A stretch of DNA of 19,460 bases from contig JBDHRV010000061.1 of assembly GCA_039807745.1 (NCBI GenBank), forward strand, positions 1 through 19,460. Reading direction: 5' to 3'. The notes under the pieces are model-generated. The model was not told where the DNA came from. It searched no databases and saw only the letters and a list, made by a program, of their open reading frames with translations. Each line of letters begins with the position of its first letter. The stretch's first letter is position 1. Of this stretch, positions 1-9,274 are shown piece by piece. Origin of the DNA: JAEUMW01 sp039807745. GTDB lineage: Bacteria; Pseudomonadota; Gammaproteobacteria; Burkholderiales; JAEUMW01. Both the position numbers and the translations under genes were made by a program.

Positions 1-901
1 CGATCGCGTAGCGCCGGTCGTGGCCGGGGCGATCCTTCACATAGGTGATCAACGAAGCATGGGGACGCACCGGCGACGCTTCGCTGCGCTCGTCGAGAAT
101 GCCGCACAGGGTGTGGATCACGTCGAGATTGGCCTGCTCGTTCCACCCGCCGATGTTGTAGGTCTCCCCGAGCCGACCCCGCTCCAGAACGGTCCGGACG
201 GCAGCGCAATGATCGCCGACATACAGCCAGTCGCGCACCTGCTGGCCGTCGCCATAGACCGGCAGCGGCTTGCCCTGCAGCGCGTTGTTGATCATCAGCG
301 GGATCAGCTTCTCCGGAAACTGGAACGGCCCGTAGTTGTTGGAGCAGTTGGTGGTCACCGTCGGCAGCCCGTACGTGTGGTGGTATGCCCGCACGAGATG
401 GTCGGAGGCTGCCTTGGACGCCGCGTAGGGACTGTTCGGCGCGTAGGCGGTGAGCTCGGTGAAGGGTGGATCGTCCGGCCCGAGCGTCCCGTATACCTCG
501 TCCGTCGACACGTGCAGGAAGCGGAAGCCGTCGCGTTCGCCCGCCGCCAGGTCCGTCCAGTAGGCACGCACGGCGTCGAGCAGGCTGAACGTCCCGCCGA
601 TGTTGGTCTCGATGAAATCCGCCGGGCCGTGGATCGAGCGGTCGACATGGCTCTCGGCGGCAAAGTGGACGATGGCGCGCGGCTGGAACTCGGTCAGCAG
701 CCGCTCGACCCCTGCGCGATCGCCGATGTCGCCGCGGCGGAAATGGTGACCCGGATGACCCTGCACGCTCAGCAGGTTGGTCAGGTTGCCGGCATACGTG
801 AGCTTGTCGAGATTGACGACGGGCTCGTCCGACTGCGCCAGCCAGTCGAGGACGAAATTGGACCCGATGAAACCGGCGCCGCCGGTAACGAGGATGGTCA
901 T
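1..901 (-). CDS. rmlB: dTDP-glucose 4,6-dehydratase RmlB (3' end cut off by window edge)
   Basis: Second enzyme of dTDP-L-rhamnose synthesis; it converts dTDP-glucose to dTDP-4-keto-6-deoxyglucose with bound NAD+ in the cytosol, feeding O-antigen or other surface glycans. Reading the minus strand from the ATG at 899-901 gives MTILVTGGAGFIGSNF at the N-terminus, an extended-SDR Rossmann motif (TGGAGFIG, residues 6-13). Further on are the family's STDEVYG segment (Thr-Asp-Glu catalytic triad region), the YAASK active-site Tyr-xxx-Lys, and NCSNNYGPFQFPEKLIPLMI, typical of RmlB. About 300 codons are visible, so roughly the last 50 residues of a normal 350-residue protein lie outside the window. 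It diverges from waaC. No clear Shine-Dalgarno precedes the ATG. The other rml genes may follow beyond the edge, which I cannot see. Confidence in the family is high. Confidence 0.95.
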   Translation of the reverse strand, partial: MTILVTGGAGFIGSNFVLDWLAQSDEPVVNLDKLTYAGNLTNLLSVQGHPGHHFRRGDIGDRAGVERLLTEFQPRAIVHFAAESHVDRSIHGPADFIETNIGGTFSLLDAVRAYWTDLAAGERDGFRFLHVSTDEVYGTLGPDDPPFTELTAYAPNSPYAASKAASDHLVRAYHHTYGLPTVTTNCSNNYGPFQFPEKLIPLMINNALQGKPLPVYGDGQQVRDWLYVGDHCAAVRTVLERGRLGETYNIGGWNEQANLDVIHTLCGILDERSEASPVRPHASLITYVKDRPGHDRRYAI

Positions 902-1233
902 GGGAAAGGATGAAGCCGATTTGCTTCGGCCAGGCCGCGTCGCCCGACCGCAAAAGCGTGCCATTTTAGCAGCAAGTACTGCACTGCAACCGAACCGCGC
1001 CGAGTCCTTGCCGCAGCCCCCGGAGCAAGCGCGCCGGCGAATCCCGACGCCCGACTGGCCGAGGCGGACGTGGCCGTGCTAACGTCGCGGCTCACGCGAT
1101 TTCCCCTTTTCGACATCTTGCCCTTTCTCCAGATCGGCGGGGCGTGCCGCCCCAACCTCGGAACGTCCGTCGTGCGCGCGGCCGGCATCGTCCGACGCGG
1201 CCAGCCCCGGCACCTCGCCCTCGCTGCCGACGC
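902..1233. other. Non-coding gap between divergent rmlB and waaC
   Basis: This 332-base stretch separates the rmlB start (minus strand) from the waaC start (plus strand). The only readable signal is a possible minus-strand promoter for rmlB around 963-989. A plus-strand frame continues upstream of waaC from 1144, but its predicted residues are a low-complexity Arg/Pro/Ala run unlike any heptosyltransferase N-terminus, so I treat it as untranslated. I see no RNA gene, terminator or repeat here. Confidence 0.5.
963..989 (-). promoter_or_regulatory. Possible sigma-70 promoter of rmlB
   Basis: On the minus strand a good -10 hexamer TAAAAT (963-968) follows a -35-like TTGCAG (984-989) with a 15-base spacer, which is shorter than the preferred 17. 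It would start transcription near 956, about 55 bases before the rmlB ATG. Composition stands out from the G+C-rich surroundings, but the call rests on the -10 box alone and is tentative. Confidence 0.35.
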
Positions 1234-2202
1234 ATGACGCGCATCCTGCTCGTCAAGACCTCGTCCATGGGGGACATCGTCCACGCGCTGCCGGTGGTGG
1301 CCGACATCCATGGCGCCTGCCCAGGGGCGGAGATCCACTGGCTGGTCGAGGAGTCCTACAGCACCGTGCCGCGCATGCATCCCGGCATCGCCCGGGTGAT
1401 CGTGGTGGCCTTTCGACGCTGGCGCAACCAGCTCTTCCACCGCGACACCTGGCGCGAGATCGCGGCATATCGGCGGAAGTTGCGGGAACCCCACGACTAC
1501 GTGATCGACGCGCAGGGGCTCACCAAGAGTGCACTGCTCGCCCTGGCCGCGCGCGGACCGCGCTGCGGCTACGCCTGGGGCAGCGGCCGCGACGATTTCG
1601 CGACCCTCTTCTACCAGCGGCGCTTCGAGGTTTCCCTCGGCATTCACGCGGTGGAGCGCAACCGAGAGCTGGTCGCGGCCTCCATCGGCTATGCGCTGCC
1701 GGAAACCATCGATTACGGCATATGCGCCCCGCCCCGGGCAGAGTTTCCCGGACTGCACGAGCTCGCTGCGCAGCCGTACGCAGTGCTTCTGCATGCCACC
1801 AGCCGCCCCGAGAAGTTCTGGCCGGAAGACCGCTGGGTGGCGCTCGGCGTCCACCTGCAGCGGCAGGGCATCCGGTCGCTGCTGCCCTGGGGTGGCGCGG
1901 AAGAGCGCGCGCGCAGCGAACGCCTGGCAGCGGCGATCCCGGAGGCGCGGTTGCCGCCCGCCCTTTCCCTGTCCGCGCTTGCGGCGTTGCTGGGCGACGC
2001 GCACGCGGTGGTCGGCGTGGATACCGGACTGACCCATCTCGCCGTTGCACTGGGCCGGCCGACGGTGGGCCTGTACTGCGCCACCGAGCCCGGGCTGAAC
2101 GGCGTCTATGGCAAGGCGACGGCCGTCAATCTGGGCGGCATGGGGACGCCGCCCACGGTCGAAAAGGTGGTGGAGACGCTCGCCCGGATCGCGCCGCCAT
2201 GA
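1234..2202 (+). CDS. waaC: Lipopolysaccharide heptosyltransferase I (WaaC)
   Basis: Transfers the first L-glycero-D-manno-heptose from ADP-heptose onto Kdo2-lipid A at the inner membrane (GT-B fold, family GT9). The 322-residue product has the usual length. It starts MTRILLVKTSSMGDIVHALP, close to the E. coli WaaC N-terminus; the Asp of SMGD (residue 14) corresponds to catalytic Asp13. It also keeps VIDAQGLTKSA, the HATSRPEKFWPEDRW segment with the phosphate-contacting Lys, and VDTGLTHLAVAL, the C-terminal nucleotide-sugar site. The ATG at 1234 is chosen because homology begins there; no obvious Shine-Dalgarno precedes it. Its stop overlaps the waaA start (ATGA, 2199-2202), implying translational coupling. 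Together the two genes build the inner core. Confidence 0.95.
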   Translation: MTRILLVKTSSMGDIVHALPVVADIHGACPGAEIHWLVEESYSTVPRMHPGIARVIVVAFRRWRNQLFHRDTWREIAAYRRKLREPHDYVIDAQGLTKSALLALAARGPRCGYAWGSGRDDFATLFYQRRFEVSLGIHAVERNRELVAASIGYALPETIDYGICAPPRAEFPGLHELAAQPYAVLLHATSRPEKFWPEDRWVALGVHLQRQGIRSLLPWGGAEERARSERLAAAIPEARLPPALSLSALAALLGDAHAVVGVDTGLTHLAVALGRPTVGLYCATEPGLNGVYGKATAVNLGGMGTPPTVEKVVETLARIAPP

Positions 2203-3479
2203 GACTGGCACGATGGATCTACTCCGCACTTTTCATGCTGCTGGTGCCCCTCATCGGGTTGCGCCTGCTGTGGCGCGCGCGCCGCCAGAGCGGCTACCTG
2301 CGCCATGTCGGCGAACGCTTCGGTTCGTATCCTCACGCACCCGATCGTCCCGTCATCTGGATCCACACCGTTTCGGTCGGTGAAACGCGCGCCGCGGAGC
2401 CGCTGATCAAGGCGCTGCAGGCACGCTATCCGGAGCGCGTGATCCTGCTCACGCACATGACACCGACCGGACGGGAGACGAGCGAGCAGCTCTTCGGCGA
2501 CACCGTGTTGCGCTGCTACGTGCCTTACGATCTGCCGTTCGCGGTCAAGGCGTTTTTTGATCATTACCGCCCGACCTTCGGACTCGTCCTCGAAACGGAG
2601 ATCTGGTTCAACCTCGTGGCGGCCTGCCGCCGGCGCAAGGTGCCGCTCTACCTGGTGAACGCACGGCTCTCGGAGCGTTCGGCGCGGGGCTATGGTTGCT
2701 TCCCTGCGCTCTCCCGTCCGGCCTTCGGCGCCTTTACCGCGGTCGGCGCCCAGACCAAGGCGGACGCCAAGCGGCTGCGCACGCTCGGCGCCGAGCACGT
2801 CGTCGTCACCGGCAACCTCAAGTTCGACGTGACACCTCCGGCCAGCGCGAAGCCGCTCGGCGCGCTGCTGCGCACGCGTTTCGGGCGCCAGCGCCCGGTG
2901 CTCCTGCTCGCGAGCACGCGCGATGGCGAGGAGACCATGCTGCTCGAGGCCTGCGACCAGATCGACCTGCCGGAACTCCTGATCGTGCTCGTGCCGCGGC
3001 ACCCGCAGCGTTTCGACGAGGTCGCGATGCTGCTCGAAAAGCGCGGCGTGCGCTACGAGCGGCGCAGCCACGAGGAACCTGTGCACCCGCTCGCGCGCGT
3101 CGTGCTCGGGGACAGCATGGGCGAGATGTTCGGGTACTACCAGGCGGCAGACGTGGCCGTGATCGGCGGCAGCTTCCTGCCGTATGGCGGGCAGAATCTG
3201 ATCGAGCCTTGCGCCGTCGGCACGCCGGTCATCATCGGGCCGAGCGTGTACAACTTCAGCGAGGCCGTGCGGCGTGCGGTCGAGGCGCGCGCCGCGGTGC
3301 AGGTGATGGATCTCGACGCTCTCGCCGCGGAGGCGTCCCGGCTGCTCAGGGACGCGACCACGCGCCGCGGCATGGGTCGCGAGGGCATCGCCTTCGCCCG
3401 GGCGCATCGCGGCGCCACCGAGAAGACTCTTGCCCTGCTCGACTTCAGCGCTGCGGCCGCACCGGACCATCCTCGGTGA
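2199..3479 (+). CDS. waaA: 3-deoxy-D-manno-octulosonic acid (Kdo) transferase WaaA
   Basis: Adds Kdo from CMP-Kdo to the lipid A precursor on the cytoplasmic face of the inner membrane (GT-B fold, GT30). The product is 426 residues, the normal size. An N-terminal hydrophobic anchor (about residues 9-26) is followed by HVGERFG and by HTVSVGET, whose Glu62 matches the catalytic Glu60 of E. coli. Downstream are LVLETEIWFN and NARLSERS, then the C-terminal CMP-binding domain with GSFLPYGGQNLIEP and a Val-Gly-Thr-Pro-Val-Ile segment, all WaaA hallmarks. The start lies in the ATGA overlap with waaC. The gene is convergent with the cyclo-ligase gene, and the two 3' ends share 35 bases (3445-3479), with no terminator visible between them. 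Confidence 0.96.
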   Translation: MRLARWIYSALFMLLVPLIGLRLLWRARRQSGYLRHVGERFGSYPHAPDRPVIWIHTVSVGETRAAEPLIKALQARYPERVILLTHMTPTGRETSEQLFGDTVLRCYVPYDLPFAVKAFFDHYRPTFGLVLETEIWFNLVAACRRRKVPLYLVNARLSERSARGYGCFPALSRPAFGAFTAVGAQTKADAKRLRTLGAEHVVVTGNLKFDVTPPASAKPLGALLRTRFGRQRPVLLLASTRDGEETMLLEACDQIDLPELLIVLVPRHPQRFDEVAMLLEKRGVRYERRSHEEPVHPLARVVLGDSMGEMFGYYQAADVAVIGGSFLPYGGQNLIEPCAVGTPVIIGPSVYNFSEAVRRAVEARAAVQVMDLDALAAEASRLLRDATTRRGMGREGIAFARAHRGATEKTLALLDFSAAAAPDHPR

Positions 3480-4047
3480 CGATCAGGTCCACGTACTGGT
3501 CGTGTTCGGACATCGGCACGGCTTCGACCACCTGCATGGAAAATGCCGCCGTAACCCGCACCGCTTGCAACCCCGCCAGCAGCCGATCGTAAAAGCCACC
3601 CCCATAGCCGAGCCGCCCGCCGCGCTCGTCGAAGGCCAAGCCGGGTACCAGTGCGAACTCGATGTCTCGCTCGACCGCTGCCGCGCAGCGATCGGGCACG
3701 GGCTCCCGAATCTCCCATACGCCCGGCGCGAGATCGCGATCGAGATCGCCCACCACGAAGAGATTGAGGCGCTTGGCCTCGCGGTTCACGCGCGGCAGCA
3801 CCAGGGTCTTGCCGTCAGCAAGTACTCGCCGCACGAAAGCTGCGGTCTCGAATTCCGCGCCCATCGACATGTATGCGAGAACGACCGATGCACGCCGATA
3901 CTCCGGCAGCGCGATCAGGGTGTCCGTGATGCGACGGCTGAATGCCGCCCGAACAGGGGGGGAAAGAGCCTCGCGCCGCGTGCGCAACGCGGCGCGCTGG
4001 GCGCGTTTGGAGTCGACGTTGTTCAGCGGCCCCTGCCGTTGATCCAA
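3445..4047 (-). CDS. ygfA: 5-formyltetrahydrofolate cyclo-ligase (YgfA/MTHFS)
   Basis: Converts 5-formyl-THF to 5,10-methenyl-THF using ATP, salvaging a dead-end folate in the cytosol. The 200-residue product has the family size and ends with the diagnostic glycine-rich ATP-site motif RLGYGGGFYDRLL. Other family features are LVPGLAFDERGGRLG and the N-terminal KRAQRAALRTRREAL helix. The first in-frame start is a TTG at 4045-4047, lying inside the tolC coding sequence (25-base overlap). The next ATG is near residue 59, too late for the fold, so a TTG or a nearby CTG must be used, probably by coupling to tolC translation. It is the last gene of the minus-strand cluster and its tail overlaps convergent waaA. 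The exact start is uncertain; the family is secure. Confidence 0.9.
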   Translation of the reverse strand: MDQRQGPLNNVDSKRAQRAALRTRREALSPPVRAAFSRRITDTLIALPEYRRASVVLAYMSMGAEFETAAFVRRVLADGKTLVLPRVNREAKRLNLFVVGDLDRDLAPGVWEIREPVPDRCAAAVERDIEFALVPGLAFDERGGRLGYGGGFYDRLLAGLQAVRVTAAFSMQVVEAVPMSEHDQYVDLIVTEDGPVRPQR

Positions 4048-5348
4048 TCGTTGACGGACACCACGTCGTTCTCCGTCAACTGACCCACCGCGGCCTTGAG
4101 CCGGAACAGATTGATCACCGTGCTGAAGACCGCCTGGGCAAGATCGCGCTGCGCGGAAAAGAGCAGCTGCTGCGCGTTCAACACGTCGACCTCGGTCCGC
4201 ACGCCGACCTCCTGCCCGAGCTTGGTCGAGTCCACCTGTGCCTGGGTCGAGACGACGGCCGTGCGCAGCGCCTCGGTCTGCGCGATGCCGCTGTTCAAGC
4301 CGAGGAACGCCTGCCGGGTCGACTGGGCGACGATGCGGCGGGCGGTCTCCAGGTCCTGCCGCGACTTCTCCTGGGCCGCGACGGCCTGCCGTATGCGCGA
4401 CTCGACCGCACCACCCTGGTAGATCGGGATGGCGAGTTGCACACCCGCCGTCGTGATGTTCCCGCGGAAGCCCTGGGAGGCGATCTGACCCAGGCTGTTG
4501 TCGCTGTAACCGACCGTGGCCACGGCGTCGAGCGTCGGGTAGTGGCCGGTGCGCTGCAGCTCGACTTGCTGCCGGGCCAAGGTCAGCGCGGCATCCGCAA
4601 GGCGTACGTCGAGGCTGGTTTCATACGCCTCCTGCACCCAGGCGTCGCTATTGTTCGGCTGCGGGGGGTCGATCTGAATGCCGCGCGGCGGCCGCATGAG
4701 CGCAGGCGCCGGCCGGGCAATGATGCGCTCCAGCGCGTCGCGCTTGACCGCCAGATCGTTTTGCAGGGCGATGCCCTGCGAGACCACGAGATCGTAACGC
4801 GCCTGTGCTTCGTAGGTATCGACGATGGTCGCCGTGCCGACCTCGAAATTTCGCTTCGCCTGCTCGAGCTGCTGCGCGATGGCCCGCTTCTGCGCCTCGT
4901 TGACTTCGAGGTTCACTTCCGCCAGCAGCACGTCGAAATACGCCTGCGCCACCCGCAGGATCAGATCCTGACTCGCCAGAGCGAACTGCGTCTCGCTCTG
5001 GGTGAGCTGGGTGCGCGACTGCTGGTACTGCACGAAGTTCTGCATCCGAAAGATCGGCTGGCTCAGGTTCACGCCGATGAAGGTCGCCATGAACTGCTGG
5101 TTGGGAACGTTGCGCAGATCGCGGTTGTTGAAGGTATAGGAGCCGGTTGCGCCCACGTTCGGCAGCAGCAGCGACCGGCCCTGGACGACTACCTCCTGGC
5201 CCGCCTGCCACGTGGACCGCGCCGCCGCGTACTCCGAGTCCTGGACCAGCGCATCGCGATAGATCTGCAGCAGGTCGGCTCCCTGCGCGATGCCGGCCGC
5301 GCCCGCGCACAGCACAGTCACCACCAGTCGAAGGAAACGCATCCGCAT
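4023..5348 (-). CDS. tolC: TolC-family outer-membrane efflux/secretion channel
   Basis: Forms the trimeric outer-membrane and periplasmic tunnel used by type I secretion and tripartite drug efflux. The 441-residue protein begins with a Sec signal peptide (Arg-rich start, hydrophobic run, probable cleavage after AQG near residue 23). It then shows the duplicated outer-membrane-factor repeat: an ADLLQIYRDAL start helix, SQPIFRMQNFVQYQQS and, in the second repeat, QLAIPIYQGGAVESRIRQA. Long Gln/Ala-rich helices follow, and a C-terminal VGVRTEVDVLNAQQLLFSAQ segment is typical of TolC proper rather than CusC/OprM types. No N-terminal lipobox Cys is seen. It starts 4 bases after the rhodanese stop and overlaps ygfA. 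No inner-membrane transporter or adaptor gene lies nearby, so its partner pump is encoded elsewhere. Confidence 0.93.
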   Translation of the reverse strand: MRMRFLRLVVTVLCAGAAGIAQGADLLQIYRDALVQDSEYAAARSTWQAGQEVVVQGRSLLLPNVGATGSYTFNNRDLRNVPNQQFMATFIGVNLSQPIFRMQNFVQYQQSRTQLTQSETQFALASQDLILRVAQAYFDVLLAEVNLEVNEAQKRAIAQQLEQAKRNFEVGTATIVDTYEAQARYDLVVSQGIALQNDLAVKRDALERIIARPAPALMRPPRGIQIDPPQPNNSDAWVQEAYETSLDVRLADAALTLARQQVELQRTGHYPTLDAVATVGYSDNSLGQIASQGFRGNITTAGVQLAIPIYQGGAVESRIRQAVAAQEKSRQDLETARRIVAQSTRQAFLGLNSGIAQTEALRTAVVSTQAQVDSTKLGQEVGVRTEVDVLNAQQLLFSAQRDLAQAVFSTVINLFRLKAAVGQLTENDVVSVNDWINGRGR

Positions 5349-5352
5349 CGGC

Positions 5353-5676
5353 TCAGTAGCGGGGCATCGAAGGGTCGACCTGCAGCGACCACGCGTGCAC
5401 GCCGCCCTGGAGGTTGTGCACGCGGCCGAATCCCGAGCGCTCGAGCAGTATCGCGACCTGCTGGCTGCGCGCGCCGTGGTGACAGATCACGACGATGTCC
5501 TGGTCCTTGGGCACCGCGTCGAGACGCGACGAGAGGGTGCCCATCGGCATCGACCGCGCGCCGTCGATATGGCAATGCGCGTACTCCCAGGGCTCGCGCA
5601 CGTCGAGGAGGAAGGGGGTAGCGCGCCCGCCATCGGCGAGCCATCTCTTCAGGCCGTCGGGGCTCAACTGCTGCAT
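5353..5676 (-). CDS. Single-domain rhodanese-like sulfurtransferase
   Basis: A 107-residue cytosolic protein made of one rhodanese domain. Markers are FLLDVREPWEY (residues 22-32, CH2A-type motif), an active-site loop with Cys65 (CHHGARS) that would carry a persulfide, and the closing NLQGGVHAWS. This size and a six-residue loop after the Cys fit GlpE/PspE-type thiosulfate sulfurtransferases. The start at 5676 (MQQLSPDGL) is preferred because the upstream stop of the methyltransferase gene leaves a single-base gap (TGACATG); an in-frame extension to 5727 would overlap that gene for no homology gain. It is cotranscribed with the Pcm-like gene and tolC. Substrate and sulfur acceptor cannot be read from sequence. 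Confidence 0.9.
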   Translation of the reverse strand: MQQLSPDGLKRWLADGGRATPFLLDVREPWEYAHCHIDGARSMPMGTLSSRLDAVPKDQDIVVICHHGARSQQVAILLERSGFGRVHNLQGGVHAWSLQVDPSMPRY

Positions 5677-5677
5677 G

Positions 5678-6334
5678 TCAGAAAACGAACCGGGCCGGAT
5701 GGGGCGCGTTGCGCAAGGGGGCAACACAGGTCTCGAAGACGGGGACGGCGTTGTAGACGCCGCTGGACACGCAGGTGATGAGCGTTGCCTCCATCACCGG
5801 GGGATCGCCGATGATCGCAAAGAGCCGCCCGCCTGGCGTCAGATTTTCCTGGAATGCGGCGGCGAGCGATGGCACCGAGCCCGTGAGCGCGATGACATCG
5901 TAGGGTCCATGTCCGCCCCAGCCGCCGCCGGCGGCGTCCCCTTCGGCCAGCGTCACGTTCGATATACCGTGCAGGGCGAGCTTTGCGCGCGCCTCCGCCA
6001 CGAACTGCGAAACGATGTCGACGCTGTAGACATGAGCCCCGAGACTTGCCAGCAGGGCCGTGAAGTAACCGCTGCCGGTGCCCACTTCGAGAATGCGATC
6101 GGTCTTCTTGACCGCAAGTTCCTGCAGGATGCGCGCTTCGATCTTGGGCGCCAGCATGACTTCGCCGTGCCCGAGCGGAATCTCCATGTCGACGAATGCG
6201 AGCGCGCGGTGCTGCGGGGGTACGAATTCCTCGCGCCGGACCTCGAGCAGCAGATCGAGCACCTGCTGATCCAGCACCTCCCAAGGTCGAATCTGCTGTT
6301 CGACCATGTTGAATCGGGCCTGCTCCAGGTTCAT
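5678..6334 (-). CDS. Pcm-family (protein-L-isoaspartate O-methyltransferase-like) SAM methyltransferase
   Basis: A 218-residue class I SAM-dependent methyltransferase most like protein-L-isoaspartate O-methyltransferase (PIMT). The SAM motif ILEVGTGSGY (residues 81-90) is intact, followed by YSVDI, an AEGD motif and a Pro-Gly-Gly loop. The start at 6334 (MNLEQARFNM) has a purine-rich GGCGGAAAAAAG just upstream; a longer in-frame extension is unsupported. Aligning by memory with E. coli Pcm, the substrate motif GQGQTISQPYMVAR becomes GHGEVMLAPKIEAR (residues 55-68). The Thr and Ser expected to contact isoaspartate are therefore Val59 and Leu61. True isoaspartate repair is doubtful; another carboxyl or small-molecule substrate is possible. 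It is the first gene of a four-gene operon and diverges from thiC. Confidence 0.85.
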   Translation of the reverse strand: MNLEQARFNMVEQQIRPWEVLDQQVLDLLLEVRREEFVPPQHRALAFVDMEIPLGHGEVMLAPKIEARILQELAVKKTDRILEVGTGSGYFTALLASLGAHVYSVDIVSQFVAEARAKLALHGISNVTLAEGDAAGGGWGGHGPYDVIALTGSVPSLAAAFQENLTPGGRLFAIIGDPPVMEATLITCVSSGVYNAVPVFETCVAPLRNAPHPARFVF

Positions 6335-6484
6335 CTTTTTTCCGCCGCGGCCGGAGTGTTCAAAGCGGCGGAAGTCTACCACAACGTGCCGCGGTGCAAC
6401 GAGCCCGGAGTCCGACCTATCGATCTCGCCGCCGCGCACGGACGAGCCGATGACCCGGCAATGGACGCACAATGGACGCGACAG

Positions 6485-6513
6485 TTGATGAGAGGCGGAC
6501 TTTCCGCTAGGGT
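6485..6513 (+). promoter_or_regulatory. Candidate promoter of the thiC transcript
   Basis: A -35-like TTGATG (6485-6490) and a -10-like TAGGGT (6508-6513) are separated by 17 bases. Predicted initiation near 6520 falls exactly at the first base pair of the TPP riboswitch, which is the main support. The -10 is weak, so this is an inference from position and spacing. Confidence 0.45.
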
Positions 6514-6520
6514 GACAGGC

Positions 6521-6605
6521 CTACGTAGGGGTCCTGGGTGATCTTCGCCTGGGTGAGACAAACCCTTTGAACCTGTCCGGGTAATGCCGCCGTAGGGAAA
6601 CGTAG
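6521..6605 (+). promoter_or_regulatory. TPP riboswitch (THI element) controlling thiC
   Basis: Thiamine pyrophosphate-sensing aptamer. Helix P1 pairs CTACG (6521-6525) with CGTAG (6601-6605). Conserved core elements appear in order: the GGGT strand after P1, the CTGGGTGAGA loop (6549-6558), ACCCTTTGAACCTG (6562-6575), then GGGTAATGCCGCCGTAGGGA (6579-6598), which contains the pyrophosphate-sensor region. It lies about 40 bases upstream of the thiC start, as in other proteobacteria, and TPP binding should lower thiC expression. Confidence 0.95.
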
Positions 6606-6617
6606 TCGCCTACCTTC

Positions 6618-6645
6618 GCTCCCCGGATGCCTGCCCTGGAGGAGC
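6618..6645 (+). promoter_or_regulatory. Possible ribosome-site sequestering hairpin of the riboswitch
   Basis: The thiC Shine-Dalgarno GGAGGAG (6638-6644) can pair through GGAGC (6641-6645) with GCTCC (6618-6622), lying between the aptamer and the gene. There is no U-rich tract, so control is more likely at translation initiation than by termination. The stem is only five base pairs; this is inference from sequence. Confidence 0.4.
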
Positions 6646-6646
6646 C

Positions 6647-8518
<1,872 letters not shown>

Positions 8519-8547
8519 GCACGCTCGCGGCTCCTCCGGTCCACCGC

Positions 8548-9222
8548 ATGAGTGCAACGCTGCCCGCGCTGTCGCTGCTGGAGGCGCGCGTGCTGGGGGT
8601 GCTGGTGGAAAAGCAGCACACGGTCCCCGACACCTATCCGCTCACGTTGAACGCGCTGGTTTCCGGCTGCAACCAGAAGACCAGCCGCGACCCCGTGCTG
8701 AGCGCGACGGAAGCGGAGGTGCAAGCCGCCCTGGACCATCTGCGCTCGCTCTCGCTCGTCATCGAGTCGAGCGGGGGGCGCGTGATGCGTCATGCCCACA
8801 ACGTCGAGCGGGTGCTGCAGGTTCCGCCGCAGTCGGTCGCACTGCTTGCCACCCTGATGCTGCGCGGACCCCAGACCGCCGGCGAGCTGCGCATCAGCTG
8901 CGAGCGCCTGCATCGCTTCGCCGACATTTCCGCGGTCGAGGCTTTTCTGACGGAGCTCGCCGAGCGCGCGGCGGGACCGCTCGTGGTCGAGCTCGCGCGG
9001 CAGCCGGGCGCGCGCGAGAACCGCTGGGCACACCTGCTCTCGGGGCCGCCCGCGCCCGAAGCCACGGTTGCGGCGACAGCCGCGGACGAGCCGGCGCGTG
9101 ACGCCGCGGGCAGCGAGCTCGCCGCGCTGAGAGCCGAGGTGGCGCGCCTCTCGGGCGACCTCGAAGAGCTCAGGTCGACGGTCGTGAAACTCTGCACCGA
9201 GCTGGGAATCTCACCGCGCTAG
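8548..9222 (+). CDS. yceH: YceH-family protein (DUF480)
   Basis: A 224-residue protein of the YceH/DUF480 family, cytosolic, with predicted tandem winged-helix domains and no established biochemical role. Recognisable segments are LEARVLGVLVEKQHTVPDTYPLTLNAL near the N-terminus, with the invariant CNQKTSRDPV region after it, then LMLRGPQTAGELR in the second domain. A C-terminal Leu/Glu-rich heptad stretch (about residues 190-218) looks like a short coiled coil, joined by an Ala/Glu/Pro linker. No Shine-Dalgarno precedes the ATG at 8548. An in-frame GTG at 8515 overlaps the thiC stop (GTGA) and would add 11 residues, so coupling to thiC is possible. I keep the ATG because homology starts there. 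Confidence 0.88.
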   Translation: MSATLPALSLLEARVLGVLVEKQHTVPDTYPLTLNALVSGCNQKTSRDPVLSATEAEVQAALDHLRSLSLVIESSGGRVMRHAHNVERVLQVPPQSVALLATLMLRGPQTAGELRISCERLHRFADISAVEAFLTELAERAAGPLVVELARQPGARENRWAHLLSGPPAPEATVAATAADEPARDAAGSELAALRAEVARLSGDLEELRSTVVKLCTELGISPR

Positions 9223-9274
9223 CAGGCAGGGTGACTCGTACGCTTCGACGCGTCTTCAACCAGGAGAAAGACAG

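Noticed and set aside
20..913. 297-codon plus-strand frame at the left edge
   Set aside because: The opposite strand encodes RmlB with all family motifs; this is its shadow.
3942..5621. 559-codon plus-strand frame across tolC and the rhodanese gene
   Set aside because: Shadow of secure minus-strand genes; Arg/His-rich, with no motif.
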